In this document: piece by piece, positions 43,911 to 54,073 of the stretch | How positions within the stretch are numbered: the first letter of the stretch is position 1 | How the letters are laid out: each line of letters opens with the position of its first letter | NCBI RefSeq assembly: GCF_001570925.1 | Contig: NZ_BCSP01000002.1 | Coordinates: 1 to 64,000 of the forward strand | DNA length: 64,000 bases | Source: [Zimmermannella] bifida NBRC 103089 | GTDB taxonomy: Bacteria; Actinomycetota; Actinomycetes; Actinomycetales; Microbacteriaceae | Reading direction: 5' to 3' | The notes under the pieces: generated by a model | The model's database searches: none | The model's input: only the letters and a program-made list of their open reading frames with translations | Told to the model about the DNA's origin: nothing | Translations under genes and position numbers: made by a program

Positions 43911-46472
43911 CTACAGCGTATCGTCACCGGCGTCGGTGCCCGTCGCGGCGGCGGCGCGGGGCACCGTGATCACCATGGTCAACCCGCCACCCGGGGTCGC
44001 CTCGGGTGTCAGCGTGCCGTTCATCGATTCAACAAAGCCGCGCGAGAGCGCCAATCCAAGACCGAGGCCGGTCGAGTTATCAGTATCTCCCAGGCGCTGG
44101 AACGGCACAAAGATCTGGTCGTGTCGCTCGGGCTCCACACCCGGTCCGCGGTCGATGACGCGGATCTCGACGGTATCGCCGAACACACTCGTGCTCACGT
44201 GCACCGGCACGTCCACGGGGCTGTGCCGCTCGGCATTGGTGAGCAGGTTTACGAGCGCGCGCTGCAACAGCACCGGGTCGATCATCGCCAGCGCACCGTC
44301 GTGGTTGAGGCCGAGGGTCACGCGGTCGGGGCCAGCACCGAGTTCATCCAGGGCCGCGGCGATCGGCTCGGCCGGGTCGTTCGGCGAACAGTGCAATCGC
44401 AGGGTGCCCGCCTGGATGCGGGTGACATCCAGCAGGTCCGTCACGAGGGCGCCAAGCGAGGTCAGGCTCTCCTCCGCGGTGGCCAGCAGCTCCTCGCGAT
44501 CATCCTCCGACAGCTGCGGGCCCGCGAGCCGGATCCCGCCGATCGCGGCGGTGGCCGCAGCCAGCGGCTTGCGCAGATCGTGACTGAGCGCCGACAGCAA
44601 AGCACCGCGGATGCGGTCGGATGCGGCAAGCGGCTCGATGCTCTTTGCCGTTTCGCTCAGCTCCTCGAACTCCATCGCGGCCGTCAGCTGCGCCGTGATG
44701 ACCGCGAGCAAGCGCTGCTCGGAGGCGTGCAGCTCGGCGCCGTGCAGCTCGAGCACGGCGGTCTCGCCGATCGGGATGCTCGTGAATCGCTCATCGCGCA
44801 CCGGTTCGCCCGCGGTGGCGAGCACCGTGTCGCCCGCCTCCCCGGAACCCCCAGCGTTCGCAGCGTCGGTTCGCACTAGCCGCACCCCGGGAATCTGCAG
44901 GGCTTCGCGGGTGCGATCCACGAGCGCCTGGATCGCATTATCGCCGCGCAGCACGCTACCGGCGACGGTTTGAATCAGCTCCGACTCGGCGGCGGCGCGC
45001 CGTGCGATGCGGGTGCGGCGCGCGGCGCGGTCCACGATGAAGCTCACCAGCGCTGCGGCAACCACCGACATGAGCAGGGCCAGCCAGTGCTCGGGCTGAT
45101 AGATGTGCACTGTCGAGTACGGCTCGATGAAGTAGTAGTCGATTGTCACGCCCGACAGCACCGCGGTGATGAGCGCCGGCCACAGGCCGCCGACCAGCGC
45201 CGTAACCACAATCAGCAGCTGGTAGCAAATACCGATGCTCCACACCGCATCCGGCCCTCGGAACGGGAAGAGCGCGGCGGTGAGCAGCGGCCCACCGATG
45301 AGGGCGAGCACAAAACCGAGGATGCGGCGCAGTCGCGTGAGTGCGCCGGTGATGCGGGGGAGGGTCCAGCGCTCGGCGGCCCCGGCAATATTGACCATGT
45401 GCACGTCGATATCGCCGGATTCGCGCACGACCGTGGCGCCGATTCCGCGCCCGGTGAGGGCGGAGACGAGCCAGCCGCGTCGACTCGCGCCGAGCACGAG
45501 CTGGGTGGCGTTCACGGACTTCGCGAACTCGACCAGCGCGGCGGGGATATCGTTCCCGGCAACCTGGTGGTAGCTGCCGTTGAGCTGTTCCACCAGCGCC
45601 CGCTGCATGGCGAGGGCCGCCGGGTTCCCGGAGCGCAGGCCATCCTGGCTGGTGACGTGCACGGCGAGCAGCTCGCCACCGGCACGGGCGGCGATCCGCG
45701 CGCCGCGACGCAGCAGCGTCTCACCCTCGGGGCCGCCGGTGAGGGCGACCACGACCCGCTCGCGCGCCTCCCAGGTCGCGCCGATGCCGTACATTTCGCG
45801 ATACCGCTGGAGGGCGATATCGACCTCATCCACGAGCCAGATCAGCGTCAATTCGCGCAGTGCCGTGAGGTTACCGAGGCGGAAGTAGTTCGAAAGGGCC
45901 GCGTCGATGCGGTCGGGCGGGTAGACCACGCCGCGCGTGAGCCGGTCGCGCAGTGCCTGCGGGGCGAGGTCAACCAGCTCGATCTGATCGGCGGTGCGCA
46001 GCACCGAGTCGGGTACGGTTTCGCGCTGCGGCACCCCGGTGATCTGCTCGACCACATCGTTGAGGGATTCGATGTGCTGAATGTTGAGCGTCGAGATGAC
46101 GTCGATGCCCGCCGCGAGGAGTTCCTCTACGTCCTGCCAGCGCTTGTTGTGGCGCGGGCCGGTGGCGTCATCGGCGTGGGTGTTGGTGTGCGCCAGCTCA
46201 TCGACCAGCGCGATTTCGGGTCGGCGGGTGAGCACGGCGTCGAGGTCCATCTCCTCAACTTCGACACCGCGATACGTCACCCGCGCCCGGGGGACGGACG
46301 GCAGGCCCTCGGCCATGCGGGCAGTGGCCTGCCGTCCATGTGTTTCGAGAAAGCCGACCACCACATCCTTGCCCTCAGCAAGGAGGCGTTGGCCCTCTTC
46401 GAGCATGGTGAACGTCTTGCCGACACCTGGAGCCGCTCCGAGGAGGACTCGGAGCCGACCGCGTTCGCCCAT
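43911..46472 (-). CDS. kdpD: Sensor histidine kinase KdpD
   Basis: An 853-residue membrane sensor of potassium limitation. Domains in order: the N-terminal KdpD domain with a Walker A (GAAPGVGKT, about residues 12-20) and VDELAHTN, a Usp-like domain (about 245-370), a four-helix DUF4118 membrane region (about 385-490), a GAF-like segment, a HisKA domain with the phospho-acceptor His in LSALSHDLRKPLAA, and an HATPase domain with NLLTNAERHSP, DRGPGV and GLGLGLALSRGF. Length is typical. It starts two bases after kdpC, with AAGGGAT upstream. Confidence 0.95.
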   Translation of the reverse strand: MGERGRLRVLLGAAPGVGKTFTMLEEGQRLLAEGKDVVVGFLETHGRQATARMAEGLPSVPRARVTYRGVEVEEMDLDAVLTRRPEIALVDELAHTNTHADDATGPRHNKRWQDVEELLAAGIDVISTLNIQHIESLNDVVEQITGVPQRETVPDSVLRTADQIELVDLAPQALRDRLTRGVVYPPDRIDAALSNYFRLGNLTALRELTLIWLVDEVDIALQRYREMYGIGATWEARERVVVALTGGPEGETLLRRGARIAARAGGELLAVHVTSQDGLRSGNPAALAMQRALVEQLNGSYHQVAGNDIPAALVEFAKSVNATQLVLGASRRGWLVSALTGRGIGATVVRESGDIDVHMVNIAGAAERWTLPRITGALTRLRRILGFVLALIGGPLLTAALFPFRGPDAVWSIGICYQLLIVVTALVGGLWPALITAVLSGVTIDYYFIEPYSTVHIYQPEHWLALLMSVVAAALVSFIVDRAARRTRIARRAAAESELIQTVAGSVLRGDNAIQALVDRTREALQIPGVRLVRTDAANAGGSGEAGDTVLATAGEPVRDERFTSIPIGETAVLELHGAELHASEQRLLAVITAQLTAAMEFEELSETAKSIEPLAASDRIRGALLSALSHDLRKPLAAATAAIGGIRLAGPQLSEDDREELLATAEESLTSLGALVTDLLDVTRIQAGTLRLHCSPNDPAEPIAAALDELGAGPDRVTLGLNHDGALAMIDPVLLQRALVNLLTNAERHSPVDVPVHVSTSVFGDTVEIRVIDRGPGVEPERHDQIFVPFQRLGDTDNSTGLGLGLALSRGFVESMNGTLTPEATPGGGLTMVITVPRAAAATGTDAGDDTL

Positions 46473-46474
46473 GA

Positions 46475-47092
46475 CTATCCCTTCAGTTCGTCGAGCGCGA
46501 CGTTGAGTTCGAGGACGTTGACGACCGGTTCGCCCACGTATCCGAGGTCACGACCGGAGGTGTGTTCGGCCACGAGTGTACGCACGGTTGCTTCGTCGAT
46601 TCCGCGAGCCTTGGCGACTCGGGCGACCTGAATTTCGGCGTACTCGGGGCTGATGTGCGGGTCGAGACCCGAGGACGAGGCGGTGACCGCGTCCGCGGGA
46701 ACTGCATCCGGCGACACCCCGTTGAACTCGGCGATCTGCTGCTTGCGTTCGGTCACCGAGGCAATCAGATCCGGGTTCTCCGGGCCGTAGTTGGTGCCGG
46801 ATGAACCGCCACCGTCGTAACCGTTGTCACCGGCAGCAGAGGGTCGCGACTGGAAGTACTCCGGCAGCGGATTGCCCTGCTCGTCGGTGAAGTTCTGGCC
46901 GATGAGGGACGAGCCCACGACGCGACCGTCGGTGGTGGTGACCATCGAACCGTTTGCCTGCGCGGGCAGCGTCAGCTGCAGGATCCCGGTCATCAGCGCC
47001 GTGTAGCCGACGCCGAGGACAAGGGTGAGGAACACCATCGAGCGGGTGGCGACCCACACGATGCGCCAGGTTTGGCGTGCTGAGTTGTGCAT
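46475..47092 (-). CDS. kdpC: Potassium-transporting ATPase subunit KdpC
   Basis: A 205-residue single-pass subunit that stabilises the KdpFABC pump. One N-terminal helix (MVFLTLVLGVGYTALMTGIL), then an extracytoplasmic domain with the family motifs GSSLIGQNF, YFQSRPSAAG, the SGTNYGPENPDL segment, SSSGLDPHISPEYA and VNVLELN. The spacing to kdpB is 24 bases with a purine-rich ribosome site. Confidence 0.95.
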   Translation of the reverse strand: MHNSARQTWRIVWVATRSMVFLTLVLGVGYTALMTGILQLTLPAQANGSMVTTTDGRVVGSSLIGQNFTDEQGNPLPEYFQSRPSAAGDNGYDGGGSSGTNYGPENPDLIASVTERKQQIAEFNGVSPDAVPADAVTASSSGLDPHISPEYAEIQVARVAKARGIDEATVRTLVAEHTSGRDLGYVGEPVVNVLELNVALDELKG

Positions 47093-47116
47093 GATGATTG
47101 CTTCTCCTAAGCGCTG

Positions 47117-49291
47117 TTAGAAGCCGGGGATCAGGCGGACCAGCAGGTCGATGAGCCCGATACCAATGAACGGAGTGATGATGCCGCCCAGGCCGTAGAT
47201 CGTGAGATTACGGGCCAGGATGTTGGATGCGGCCGTGGCCCGGTACTTCACGCCGCGCAGGGCGAGCGGGATGAGGAAGATGATCACGATCGCGTTGAAG
47301 ATGATCGCCGACAGCACCGCCGAGGCGGGGGAGTGCAAGCCCATGATGTTGAGCGCGCCCAACTGCGGGAAGACCCCCATGAACATCGCGGGGATGATGG
47401 CGAAGTACTTCGCCACGTCGTTCGCGATCGAGAAGGTAGTGAGTGCACCGCGCGTGATCAGCAGCTGCTTACCGATGCGAACGATTTCGATCAGCTTCGA
47501 CGGGTCGGAGTCGAGATCAACCATGTTGCCCGCCTCCTTCGCTGCCGACGTACCGGTGTTCATCGCCACACCCACGTCGGCCTGAGCCAGTGCGGGCGCG
47601 TCGTTGGTGCCGTCACCGGTCATCGCGACCAGGTTGCCACCCTCTTGCTCCTTCTTGATGTAGGCGAGCTTGTCTTCCGGGGTGGCCTCGGCGAGGAAGT
47701 CATCCACGCCGGCCTCCTCGGCGATCGCCTTCGCGGTGAGCGGGTTGTCACCGGTGATCATGACGGTGCGGATACCCATGGCGCGAAGCTCCTTAAACTT
47801 CGCCGGCAGCCCCTCCTTCACGACGTCCTTGAGGTGGACGACACCGAGGAGTCGAGTTTCGCCCTCGGCGGAGCGCTGGGCCACCACCAGGGGCGTACCA
47901 CCCTGCTGCGAGATATCGGACACGAGCCGGTCAAGCTGGATCGAGATCGATACGGGCACGTGGGCACCCGCATCCTGCACCCAGGCGCTGACGGTGGAGC
48001 CGGCACCCTTACGGATCTGCGTGCCGTCGGGCAAGTCGAGACCAGACATGCGGGTTTCGGCGGTGAACGGAACGACCTCGCCGTCGACATCGGCATCGAG
48101 CGTCCAGCCCTGTTTTTCAGCGAGCTCGACGATCGATACACCCTCGGGGGTGGGGTCGGCAGCCGATGAGAGCGCGGCGGCGCGGATGAGTTCCTGTTCG
48201 CTCACGCCGTCGACCGGCAGGAAGGCGCTGGCGCGACGGTTTCCGTACGTGATCGTGCCGGTCTTGTCGAGCAGCAGCGTCGTCACGTCACCGGCGGCCT
48301 CGACCGCGCGGCCCGACATGGCGAGTACGTTGCGCTGGACGAGGCGGTCCATACCCGCGATACCAATCGCGCTCAATAGCGCGCCGATGGTGGTGGGGAT
48401 GAGGCAGACCAACAGGGCGACCAGCACGGTCACGCTCACCGGCGCGGCGGCATAGGTCGCCATCGGGTTGAGAGTGAGCACGACCACCATGAAGATGATC
48501 GACAGCGAGGCGAGGAGAATGTTCAGCGCGATCTCGTTCGGCGTCTTCTGACGCGCGGCCCCTTCAACGAGGGCGATCATGCGGTCGACGAAGGTGGCGC
48601 CGGGCTTCGAGGTGATGCGCACGACGATGCGGTCGGACAGCACGCGCGTACCACCGGTGACGGCGGAGCGGTCACCACCGGACTCGCGCACAACCGGCGC
48701 GGACTCACCGGTAATGGCCGATTCATCCACCGAGGCGATACCCCAGATGATGTCGCCATCGCCGGGGATGAGCTCACCGGCAGTCACCGTGACAATGTCG
48801 CCGATCTTGAGCTCGGCCGAGCTCACCTGGATGGAGGTGGCGCGTTCGGCTGCGGCGTCGCCGGTGGCGTCGTAGTGTTCGATGAGGGTCGCCATGGTGT
48901 TGCTGCGGGTCTGCTTCAGCGTCTCGGCCTGTGCCTTACCGCGGCCCTCTGCGACCGCTTCGGCGATGTTGGCGAAGAACACCGTCGCCCACAGCCACAG
49001 CGCAATGATCGGGGTGAACGACCACGGCACCTCGGCGCCGCCAGAAGCGGTCGGGCCACCGAGCATGGGTTCGACGATGGCGAGCAGGGTGGTCAGCGCG
49101 GCACCGACCCACACGATGAACATGACGGGGTTACGCCACTGTTCGGTGGGGTTCAGCTTGCGCGCCGCATCCGGCAGCGCCTCGCGCAACTGTGCCCAGC
49201 TAAATCCGCTCTGGTTCCGAGCGGCGTTGCGACGTTCGGTCTTCTTATCGAGACGTTCGCGGTCGCGTTGGAGTGAGGATGTGTTTGACAT
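47117..49291 (-). CDS. kdpB: Potassium-transporting ATPase ATP-binding subunit KdpB
   Basis: A 724-residue P-type (P1A) ATPase subunit that powers the pump. Key motifs: [10 protein letters not shown] (the TGES loop, whose Ser is the inhibitory phosphorylation site in E. coli KdpB), [16 protein letters not shown] with the phosphorylated D342, [14 protein letters not shown] and [18 protein letters not shown]. The N-terminus has a basic extension ([20 protein letters not shown]) of about 50 residues before TM1. I chose the ATG at 49291, which lies four bases after the kdpA stop; the longer frame overlaps kdpA. Confidence 0.95.
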   Translation of the reverse strand: MSNTSSLQRDRERLDKKTERRNAARNQSGFSWAQLREALPDAARKLNPTEQWRNPVMFIVWVGAALTTLLAIVEPMLGGPTASGGAEVPWSFTPIIALWLWATVFFANIAEAVAEGRGKAQAETLKQTRSNTMATLIEHYDATGDAAAERATSIQVSSAELKIGDIVTVTAGELIPGDGDIIWGIASVDESAITGESAPVVRESGGDRSAVTGGTRVLSDRIVVRITSKPGATFVDRMIALVEGAARQKTPNEIALNILLASLSIIFMVVVLTLNPMATYAAAPVSVTVLVALLVCLIPTTIGALLSAIGIAGMDRLVQRNVLAMSGRAVEAAGDVTTLLLDKTGTITYGNRRASAFLPVDGVSEQELIRAAALSSAADPTPEGVSIVELAEKQGWTLDADVDGEVVPFTAETRMSGLDLPDGTQIRKGAGSTVSAWVQDAGAHVPVSISIQLDRLVSDISQQGGTPLVVAQRSAEGETRLLGVVHLKDVVKEGLPAKFKELRAMGIRTVMITGDNPLTAKAIAEEAGVDDFLAEATPEDKLAYIKKEQEGGNLVAMTGDGTNDAPALAQADVGVAMNTGTSAAKEAGNMVDLDSDPSKLIEIVRIGKQLLITRGALTTFSIANDVAKYFAIIPAMFMGVFPQLGALNIMGLHSPASAVLSAIIFNAIVIIFLIPLALRGVKYRATAASNILARNLTIYGLGGIITPFIGIGLIDLLVRLIPGF

Positions 49292-49295
49292 TGAT

Positions 49296-50969
49296 CTATA
49301 TGAGCCCTTCTGCGAGCGGTCCCACAGCAAGTACAGGGAAGAAGGTGAGTGCCGAAACCAGCAGGGTGACGGCGGTCAGGATGCCGACAAACAGCGGTCG
49401 GTGCGTCGGGAGCGTGCCCGAGGTCTCGGGCACCTTGTCCTGAGCGGCAAGAGCGCCGGCCAGCGCCAGGGCAAACACCATGGGCAGGAAGCGGCCCACC
49501 AGGATGGCCACACCGAGCGCAGTCGCCAGCCACGGGGTGTCCGCGGTGAGACCGGCGAACGCCGAACCGTTGTTGTTTGCGGCCGAGGTGAAGGCATACA
49601 GCACCTCCGACATACCGTGCGAACCGGTGTTGTTCAACGCGTTGTTGATGACGTCCTCGCTGATGCCCGGCAGCGCGAAGCTGAGGGCGGTGCCCGAGAG
49701 CACGAGCGTCGGCATCACGAGGATGTACAGCGCAGCGAGCTTGATCTCCTTCGGGCCGATCTTCTTACCGAGGTATTCGGGGGTGCGGCCAATGAGCAGG
49801 CCCGAGATGAACACCGAGATCACCGCGAGGATGAGGATGCCGTACAGACCCGATCCCACACCACCGGGGGAGACCTCACCGAGCATCATGTTGAGCATCG
49901 GCATCATTCCGCCCAGGCCGGTAAACGAGTCGTGCATCGCGTTGACGGCACCGGTCGAAGTGCCGGTACTGGTGGTACCGAAGATCGCGGTGCCGATGAC
50001 ACCGAAGCGCGCTTCCTTACCCTCCATGGCGCCGCCGGCCAGCTGCGGGGCGGTGCCGTGCGCCATCGACTCGAAGGCGACGAGCGCGCTGTACGAGCCG
50101 ATGTAGAGGATGCCCATGGCCGCGAGGATCGCGTAGCCCTGGCGGCGGTCGCCGACCATCGTGCCGAAGGTGCGCGGCAGCGAGAACGGAATCGCCAGCA
50201 TTAGCAGTACTTCAAAGAGGTTGGTCCAGGCGTTCGGGTTCTCGAAGGGGTGCGACGAGTTCGCGTTGAAGAATCCCCCACCGTTGGTTCCGAGCAGCTT
50301 GATGACTTCCTGGGATGCGGTCGGACCGCCCGGGATGGTCTGTGCGGCACCCGTGAGGGTTTCGACGCTCGTGAATCCGTTGAAGTTCTGGATCACACCG
50401 CCGAGCGCCAGCACAATGGCGCCGAGGATCGACAGCGGCAGCAGGATGCGGTACAGCCCGCGCGTGAGGTCGACCCAGAAGTTTCCGATCGTGCCGGTAC
50501 GGCGTAGCGCGAATCCGCGCACGAGTGCGACCGCGACGGCCATACCAACCGCGGCCGAGACGAAGTTCTGCACCGTCAGACCGGCCAGCTGGGCGGTGTA
50601 GCCGAGCGTGGTTTCCGGAGCGTAGGACTGCCAGTTGGTGTTACCCACGAATGAGGCGGCGGTGTTGAACGCGAGCGGTTCGTAGGGTGCATCCAGACCC
50701 AGCGAGTAGGGCAGGATCGGCTGGATGCGTTGAATGGTGTACAGCAGCAGCAGACCCACGGCCGAGAACGCGAGCACGCTGCGCAGGTAGGCCTGCCAGG
50801 TCTGTGGCGACTCGGGGTCCACCCCAAAGACGCGGTACACCACGCGCTCGGCGCGCAGGTCCTTATTGGAGGTGTACACCCACGCCATGTAGTCACCAAA
50901 CGGGCGGTGGATAACGGCCAGCGCGAGCGCGACCGTGAGCAGGGTAAGCAGTGCAAATAGCCAGGTCAT
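49296..50969 (-). CDS. kdpA: Potassium-transporting ATPase potassium-binding subunit KdpA
   Basis: A 557-residue channel-like subunit of the superfamily of K+ transporters with four pore-loop repeats. Visible filter-like elements include [59 protein letters not shown] and [16 protein letters not shown]. Length is typical. The ATG directly follows the kdpF stop (TAA then ATG), showing tight coupling. Confidence 0.96.
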   Translation of the reverse strand: MTWLFALLTLLTVALALAVIHRPFGDYMAWVYTSNKDLRAERVVYRVFGVDPESPQTWQAYLRSVLAFSAVGLLLLYTIQRIQPILPYSLGLDAPYEPLAFNTAASFVGNTNWQSYAPETTLGYTAQLAGLTVQNFVSAAVGMAVAVALVRGFALRRTGTIGNFWVDLTRGLYRILLPLSILGAIVLALGGVIQNFNGFTSVETLTGAAQTIPGGPTASQEVIKLLGTNGGGFFNANSSHPFENPNAWTNLFEVLLMLAIPFSLPRTFGTMVGDRRQGYAILAAMGILYIGSYSALVAFESMAHGTAPQLAGGAMEGKEARFGVIGTAIFGTTSTGTSTGAVNAMHDSFTGLGGMMPMLNMMLGEVSPGGVGSGLYGILILAVISVFISGLLIGRTPEYLGKKIGPKEIKLAALYILVMPTLVLSGTALSFALPGISEDVINNALNNTGSHGMSEVLYAFTSAANNNGSAFAGLTADTPWLATALGVAILVGRFLPMVFALALAGALAAQDKVPETSGTLPTHRPLFVGILTAVTLLVSALTFFPVLAVGPLAEGLI

Positions 50970-51059
50970 TTAGAACTTCTCCGGCTTCACGAGGGCGTAG
51001 ACGAGGTACGCGATGGCGCCGAGGGCGAGGACGGTTGCGATGGCTTGGATGACGATCAC
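50970..51059 (-). CDS. kdpF: Potassium-transporting ATPase small subunit KdpF
   Basis: A 29-residue single-helix peptide (MIVIQAIATVLALGAIAYLV, then YALVKPEKF). It ends in the family hallmark LVKPEKF and abuts kdpA. KdpF stabilises the KdpABC complex. It starts at a GTG that overlaps the stop of another tiny ORF (CTGTGATC). Its small size makes it easy to miss. Confidence 0.9.
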   Translation of the reverse strand: MIVIQAIATVLALGAIAYLVYALVKPEKF

Positions 51060-51139
51060 AGCTTGTCCACCGCCTTACCAATGAGGCCGATGCAAACGAA
51101 GAGTGCAATCACGCCGAGGAAATAAACGGCATCGATCAT
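51056..51139 (-). CDS. 27-residue membrane peptide upstream of kdpF
   Basis: The frame encodes MIDAVYFLGVIALFVCIGLI then GKAVDKL: an N-terminal hydrophobic helix followed by a short basic tail. GGAG lies 7 bases before its ATG and its stop overlaps the kdpF GTG by three bases, the coupling expected of a real first cistron. I do not recognise it as a named subunit. It may be a second single-helix accessory peptide of the Kdp pump or a leader that couples translation of kdpF. Confidence 0.6.
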   Translation of the reverse strand: MIDAVYFLGVIALFVCIGLIGKAVDKL

Positions 51140-51242
51140 GTTGAGCTCCACTTGAGGGGGTCATCGACGAGGGATCCTTCGTCGAGCGTCGGTTGACGCA
51201 TGTCTCGAGTGAAGTCGAGCGCGACAGGGCTGTGTGCCCGTC

Positions 51243-51291
51243 CTAACGGAATCCATACGGGTGCGCGAAACGCGCTAACGGATGCCTAACG
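51243..51291 (-). promoter_or_regulatory. Candidate KdpE operator: three CTAACG repeats
   Basis: CTAACG occurs at 51243-51248, 51275-51280 and 51286-51291 on the plus strand, CGTTAG in the direction of kdp. The last two are 11 bp apart, the first is 32 bp from the second. Direct repeats spaced by one helical turn are typical for OmpR-family regulators such as KdpE. They lie about 105-150 bases upstream of the first kdp ORF. Confidence 0.4.
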
Positions 51292-51340
51292 ATGTCGGGC
51301 AGAGGCGCGCACCGGGGCAGCAATTCGACGCTGCACCCCG

Positions 51341-52234
51341 CTATCGGGCGCTCAATTGGGTGAGGATGCGGGCCAGCTCGTGCACCGCCGGCGGCGTGTG
51401 CTCGGGGTGGGATGCGAGGGCAACCAGGCGCTCTCCGAGGGGCTGGATTGCGGGTCGGAGCGTGACCTCAAGCTGCGGAACCGTGGCGGATTCGGTGATG
51501 ACGGCCATCCCCAACCCGGCCGCGACCAGCCCGTGGATCATGAGGAGATCATCGGTGCGAATGAGCTCTTTTGGGATGAACCCAGCGCCGCGGCAAGCGC
51601 GCTGTAGTGCTCGTCCGGGCGATTCGTCTTCGTGGCGAGCGCAAATCCAGCTCACATCGCGCAACTGCGTGAAATCGAGTTGGCTGCGCTGTGCCAGCGG
51701 ATGATTCTTGGCAATGAGGACTTGGTATGGCTCGCGTTGTAAGTGCGTCAATTGCAGCCCAGTAGCAGAAAAAGAGGGATCGTCAGCGAAGTCGTAAATG
51801 AGTCCGGCGTGGATTTCTTGTCGCTGCAGCATCGAAACAACGGTGGTCGGTTCTGCCTCGATTACTTCAACCTGCACTTGGAATTGTGATTGCAATTGGC
51901 GGATTGCCGAAGGCAGTAGTCGTGAGCCGCTTGACGCAAATGTGCCGATTCGTAGGGTCGCGACTCCCGCATCTTTTAACTGGGCGACTGATTTGTGCAG
52001 GTGCTGGGCGCGACCAAGAATTCCGTGTGCTTCTTGGAGCACGACGTTTCCCATTTCGGTGAGTCTGACACCGCGGGGTGTGCGCTCCACAAGTTGAACC
52101 TCGAGCTCGCGTTCGAGTGCGTTCAAGTGGTGAGTCATGGTCGGCGTTCCGTAATTGAGCGCCTCGGCAGCACGGGCGAGGCTTCCGTGGTCAGCGACGG
52201 CGGTCAGGACGCGTAATTGTTGAATCGTGAGCAC
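51341..52234 (-). CDS. LysR family transcriptional regulator
   Basis: A 297-residue regulator. The N-terminal helix-turn-helix (TIQQLRVLTAVADHGSLARAAEALNYGTPTMTHHLNALERELEVQLVER, about 3-52) is canonical, and a LysR_substrate domain follows (about 85-290). It is divergent from the PLP decarboxylase gene, which it probably controls. I chose the GTG at 52234, which gives the usual LysR N-terminus; CAGACT stands 6 bases before it and could be a leaderless -10 box. An ATG at 52264 would add ten residues and also lacks a ribosome binding site. Confidence 0.88.
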   Translation of the reverse strand: MLTIQQLRVLTAVADHGSLARAAEALNYGTPTMTHHLNALERELEVQLVERTPRGVRLTEMGNVVLQEAHGILGRAQHLHKSVAQLKDAGVATLRIGTFASSGSRLLPSAIRQLQSQFQVQVEVIEAEPTTVVSMLQRQEIHAGLIYDFADDPSFSATGLQLTHLQREPYQVLIAKNHPLAQRSQLDFTQLRDVSWICARHEDESPGRALQRACRGAGFIPKELIRTDDLLMIHGLVAAGLGMAVITESATVPQLEVTLRPAIQPLGERLVALASHPEHTPPAVHELARILTQLSAR

Positions 52235-52289
52235 GCTGTCAGTCTGGCATGGAATCACCTGCATGATTGCGCGCGATATCGCACGACAA

Positions 52290-52316
52290 ATGAATACAAT
52301 TCATCTGAAAATGAAT
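52290..52316. promoter_or_regulatory. Candidate LysR operator: three ATGAAT half-sites
   Basis: ATGAAT (52290-52295), ATTCAT (52299-52304) and ATGAAT (52311-52316) alternate in orientation with 3- and 6-base spacers. They give two overlapping inverted repeats between the divergent LysR and decarboxylase genes, in an A/T-rich patch. Confidence 0.45.
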
Positions 52317-52409
52317 AGCTGTAATTAAATTGCTCGGTCGTTGCGAGTGGAATACTGGCTATGCCGCTGTGCTCGAATACTTGATATTCCGCAGCGCGCG
52401 GCTCGGGAT

Positions 52410-52415
52410 TACCGT
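52410..52415 (+). promoter_or_regulatory. -10 box (TACCGT), leaderless start of the decarboxylase
   Basis: TACCGT ends 7 bases before the ATG at 52423. No Shine-Dalgarno is present. Confidence 0.45.
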
Positions 52416-52422
52416 GCTAGAT

Positions 52423-53949
52423 ATGCGTGTTACTTCAGTAAATGCGCTGTGCGATGAAGCACAGCGTTCGGTGGGAAATCCCCACAGTGTTGCGCCGTAT
52501 GCAGAGGCGCTTCGCTCGCTCGCCGCCCGTAATTGGCAGCGACTGCACGTTCCAGGTCACCAGGCCAACCCGGAAAACGTGCCTGGACTGGTTGACATCG
52601 TTGGAGAAGAAGCCCTCCGCTTGGATTTTCCGATGCTGTTCAGCGGGATCGACCAGCACACTTGGCGCAGTGTAGGCCCCGGACAAAAGACACCGCTCGA
52701 GCAGGCTCAATACCTTGCGGCCGATGCGTGGGGAGCCAGCCGCACCTGGTTCGTAACCAATGGTGCATCCGGCTGTAATCACATTGCGACCAACGTCATC
52801 CGTGGTTTGGGCGAGGAATTTATTGCGCAGCGAAGCGTGCACTCAAGTGTTATTGACGGCATGATTCATGTCGGTCTTGACCCGGTATTTGTGCAAGGCT
52901 CCGTCGACACTGGACTCGGTGCCGCCAATGGTGTGACCGCCGCCCAAATCGAACAGGCCCTGCGCGAAAACCCGCAGGCAAGTGCGGTGTTTATTGTCAC
53001 GCCAAGCTACTTCGGGGCTGTTGCCGATGTTTCGAGCATTGCGCGGGTCGCGCACGATCACGGTGTGCCGCTTATTGTTGATGAAGCCTGGGGATCGCAT
53101 TTTGGGTTTCACGAAGGGCTGCCCACCAATGCGGTTCGGCTTGGCGCCGACCTGGTGATCTCGTCGACGCACAAGGCTGCCGGCTCGCTCACCCAGACCG
53201 CCATGCTGCAGCTTGGCCACGGTCCGCTGGCGAAACAGATGGAGTCCCTGGTTGACCGCGTCGTGCGCTCCTACCAGTCAACGAGCTGCTCATCGCTCTT
53301 GCTGGCTTCGATCGACGAGGCGCGACGCAACCTCATGACCTCGGGGCACGAGCGGATCACGCTTGCGTTGGAATCAGCTGAGGCTGTCCGTCGCGGCATT
53401 CGTGAGCAGGGACGCTTCGGTGACGCGACGCCAGCAATCCGCGGTTTGGCGGATGCGGTTGATCACGACCCGTTTAAGATCGTCATCGACATGCGCAACT
53501 CGGGTATCACTGGAACTGAAGCGCACTATCTGCTGACTCGCGACCACGGCGTCGTGATCGAGCTCGCAACCGCGAGTGCCATCATCCTGCTCGTGGGTGC
53601 AACTTCGCCGATTGACTCGGAGCGAGTATTGCGCGCGCTCCATGCGTTGCCCCGGACGAACTGTACGGATGCATCCACGATGCGCCCGATCCCAGCCCAG
53701 GGGGAGCGCGTGTTGAAGCCGTCGGATGCATTCTTTGCGCCGATTGAGATCGTTTCGGCGGCTGAGGCGGTCGGACGGGTGTCTGCCGACTCGCTGGCGG
53801 CGTATCCTCCGGGTGTGCCCAATGTGATTCCTGGAGAGCGACTGACGCAGGAAGTCGTTGATTTTCTGCGTTCTGCCGGTGCTGCGCCATCGGGCTATGT
53901 GCGCGGGGCAAACGACCCAAAGCTCGACACCTTCCGCGTGCTGCGGTAG
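52423..53949 (+). CDS. Orn/Lys/Arg decarboxylase family protein (PLP-dependent)
   Basis: A 508-residue fold type I PLP enzyme of the Orn/Lys/Arg decarboxylase major-domain family, in the shorter Bacillus-like subgroup without the N-terminal wing domain. N-terminal LHVPGHQANPENVPG matches the family PGHK/PGHQ motif. FVTNGASGCNHIA binds the cofactor phosphate, LIVDEAWGSHFGFH provides the Asp, and STHKAAGSLTQTAML holds the PLP lysine. It likely makes a polyamine or cadaverine from a basic amino acid; substrate unproven. It lies between a divergent LysR gene and an amino-acid permease, a decarboxylase-transporter arrangement. The start at 52423 is chosen over the open upstream frame because a -10 box lies 7 bases before it. 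Confidence 0.88.
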   Translation: MRVTSVNALCDEAQRSVGNPHSVAPYAEALRSLAARNWQRLHVPGHQANPENVPGLVDIVGEEALRLDFPMLFSGIDQHTWRSVGPGQKTPLEQAQYLAADAWGASRTWFVTNGASGCNHIATNVIRGLGEEFIAQRSVHSSVIDGMIHVGLDPVFVQGSVDTGLGAANGVTAAQIEQALRENPQASAVFIVTPSYFGAVADVSSIARVAHDHGVPLIVDEAWGSHFGFHEGLPTNAVRLGADLVISSTHKAAGSLTQTAMLQLGHGPLAKQMESLVDRVVRSYQSTSCSSLLLASIDEARRNLMTSGHERITLALESAEAVRRGIREQGRFGDATPAIRGLADAVDHDPFKIVIDMRNSGITGTEAHYLLTRDHGVVIELATASAIILLVGATSPIDSERVLRALHALPRTNCTDASTMRPIPAQGERVLKPSDAFFAPIEIVSAAEAVGRVSADSLAAYPPGVPNVIPGERLTQEVVDFLRSAGAAPSGYVRGANDPKLDTFRVLR

Positions 53950-54000
53950 TACTTCGAGCGCCGACTGCCTCGCTACCAGCCATTGCGCTCGGCGTTCGTA

Positions 54001-54033
54001 GCCGTGCTTGTATCCGTCAGGTACGAGCACGGC
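54001..54033 (+). terminator. Hairpin between the decarboxylase and permease genes
   Basis: GCCGTGCTTGTA (54001-54012) pairs with TACGAGCACGGC (54022-54033), with one G-T wobble and a 9-base loop. It has no T-run directly after it. It may end the decarboxylase mRNA or attenuate read-through into the permease. Confidence 0.55.
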
Positions 54034-54073
54034 TGATGATCACAAACCTGTTTTGTCACAAAGGAGTGAAGTC

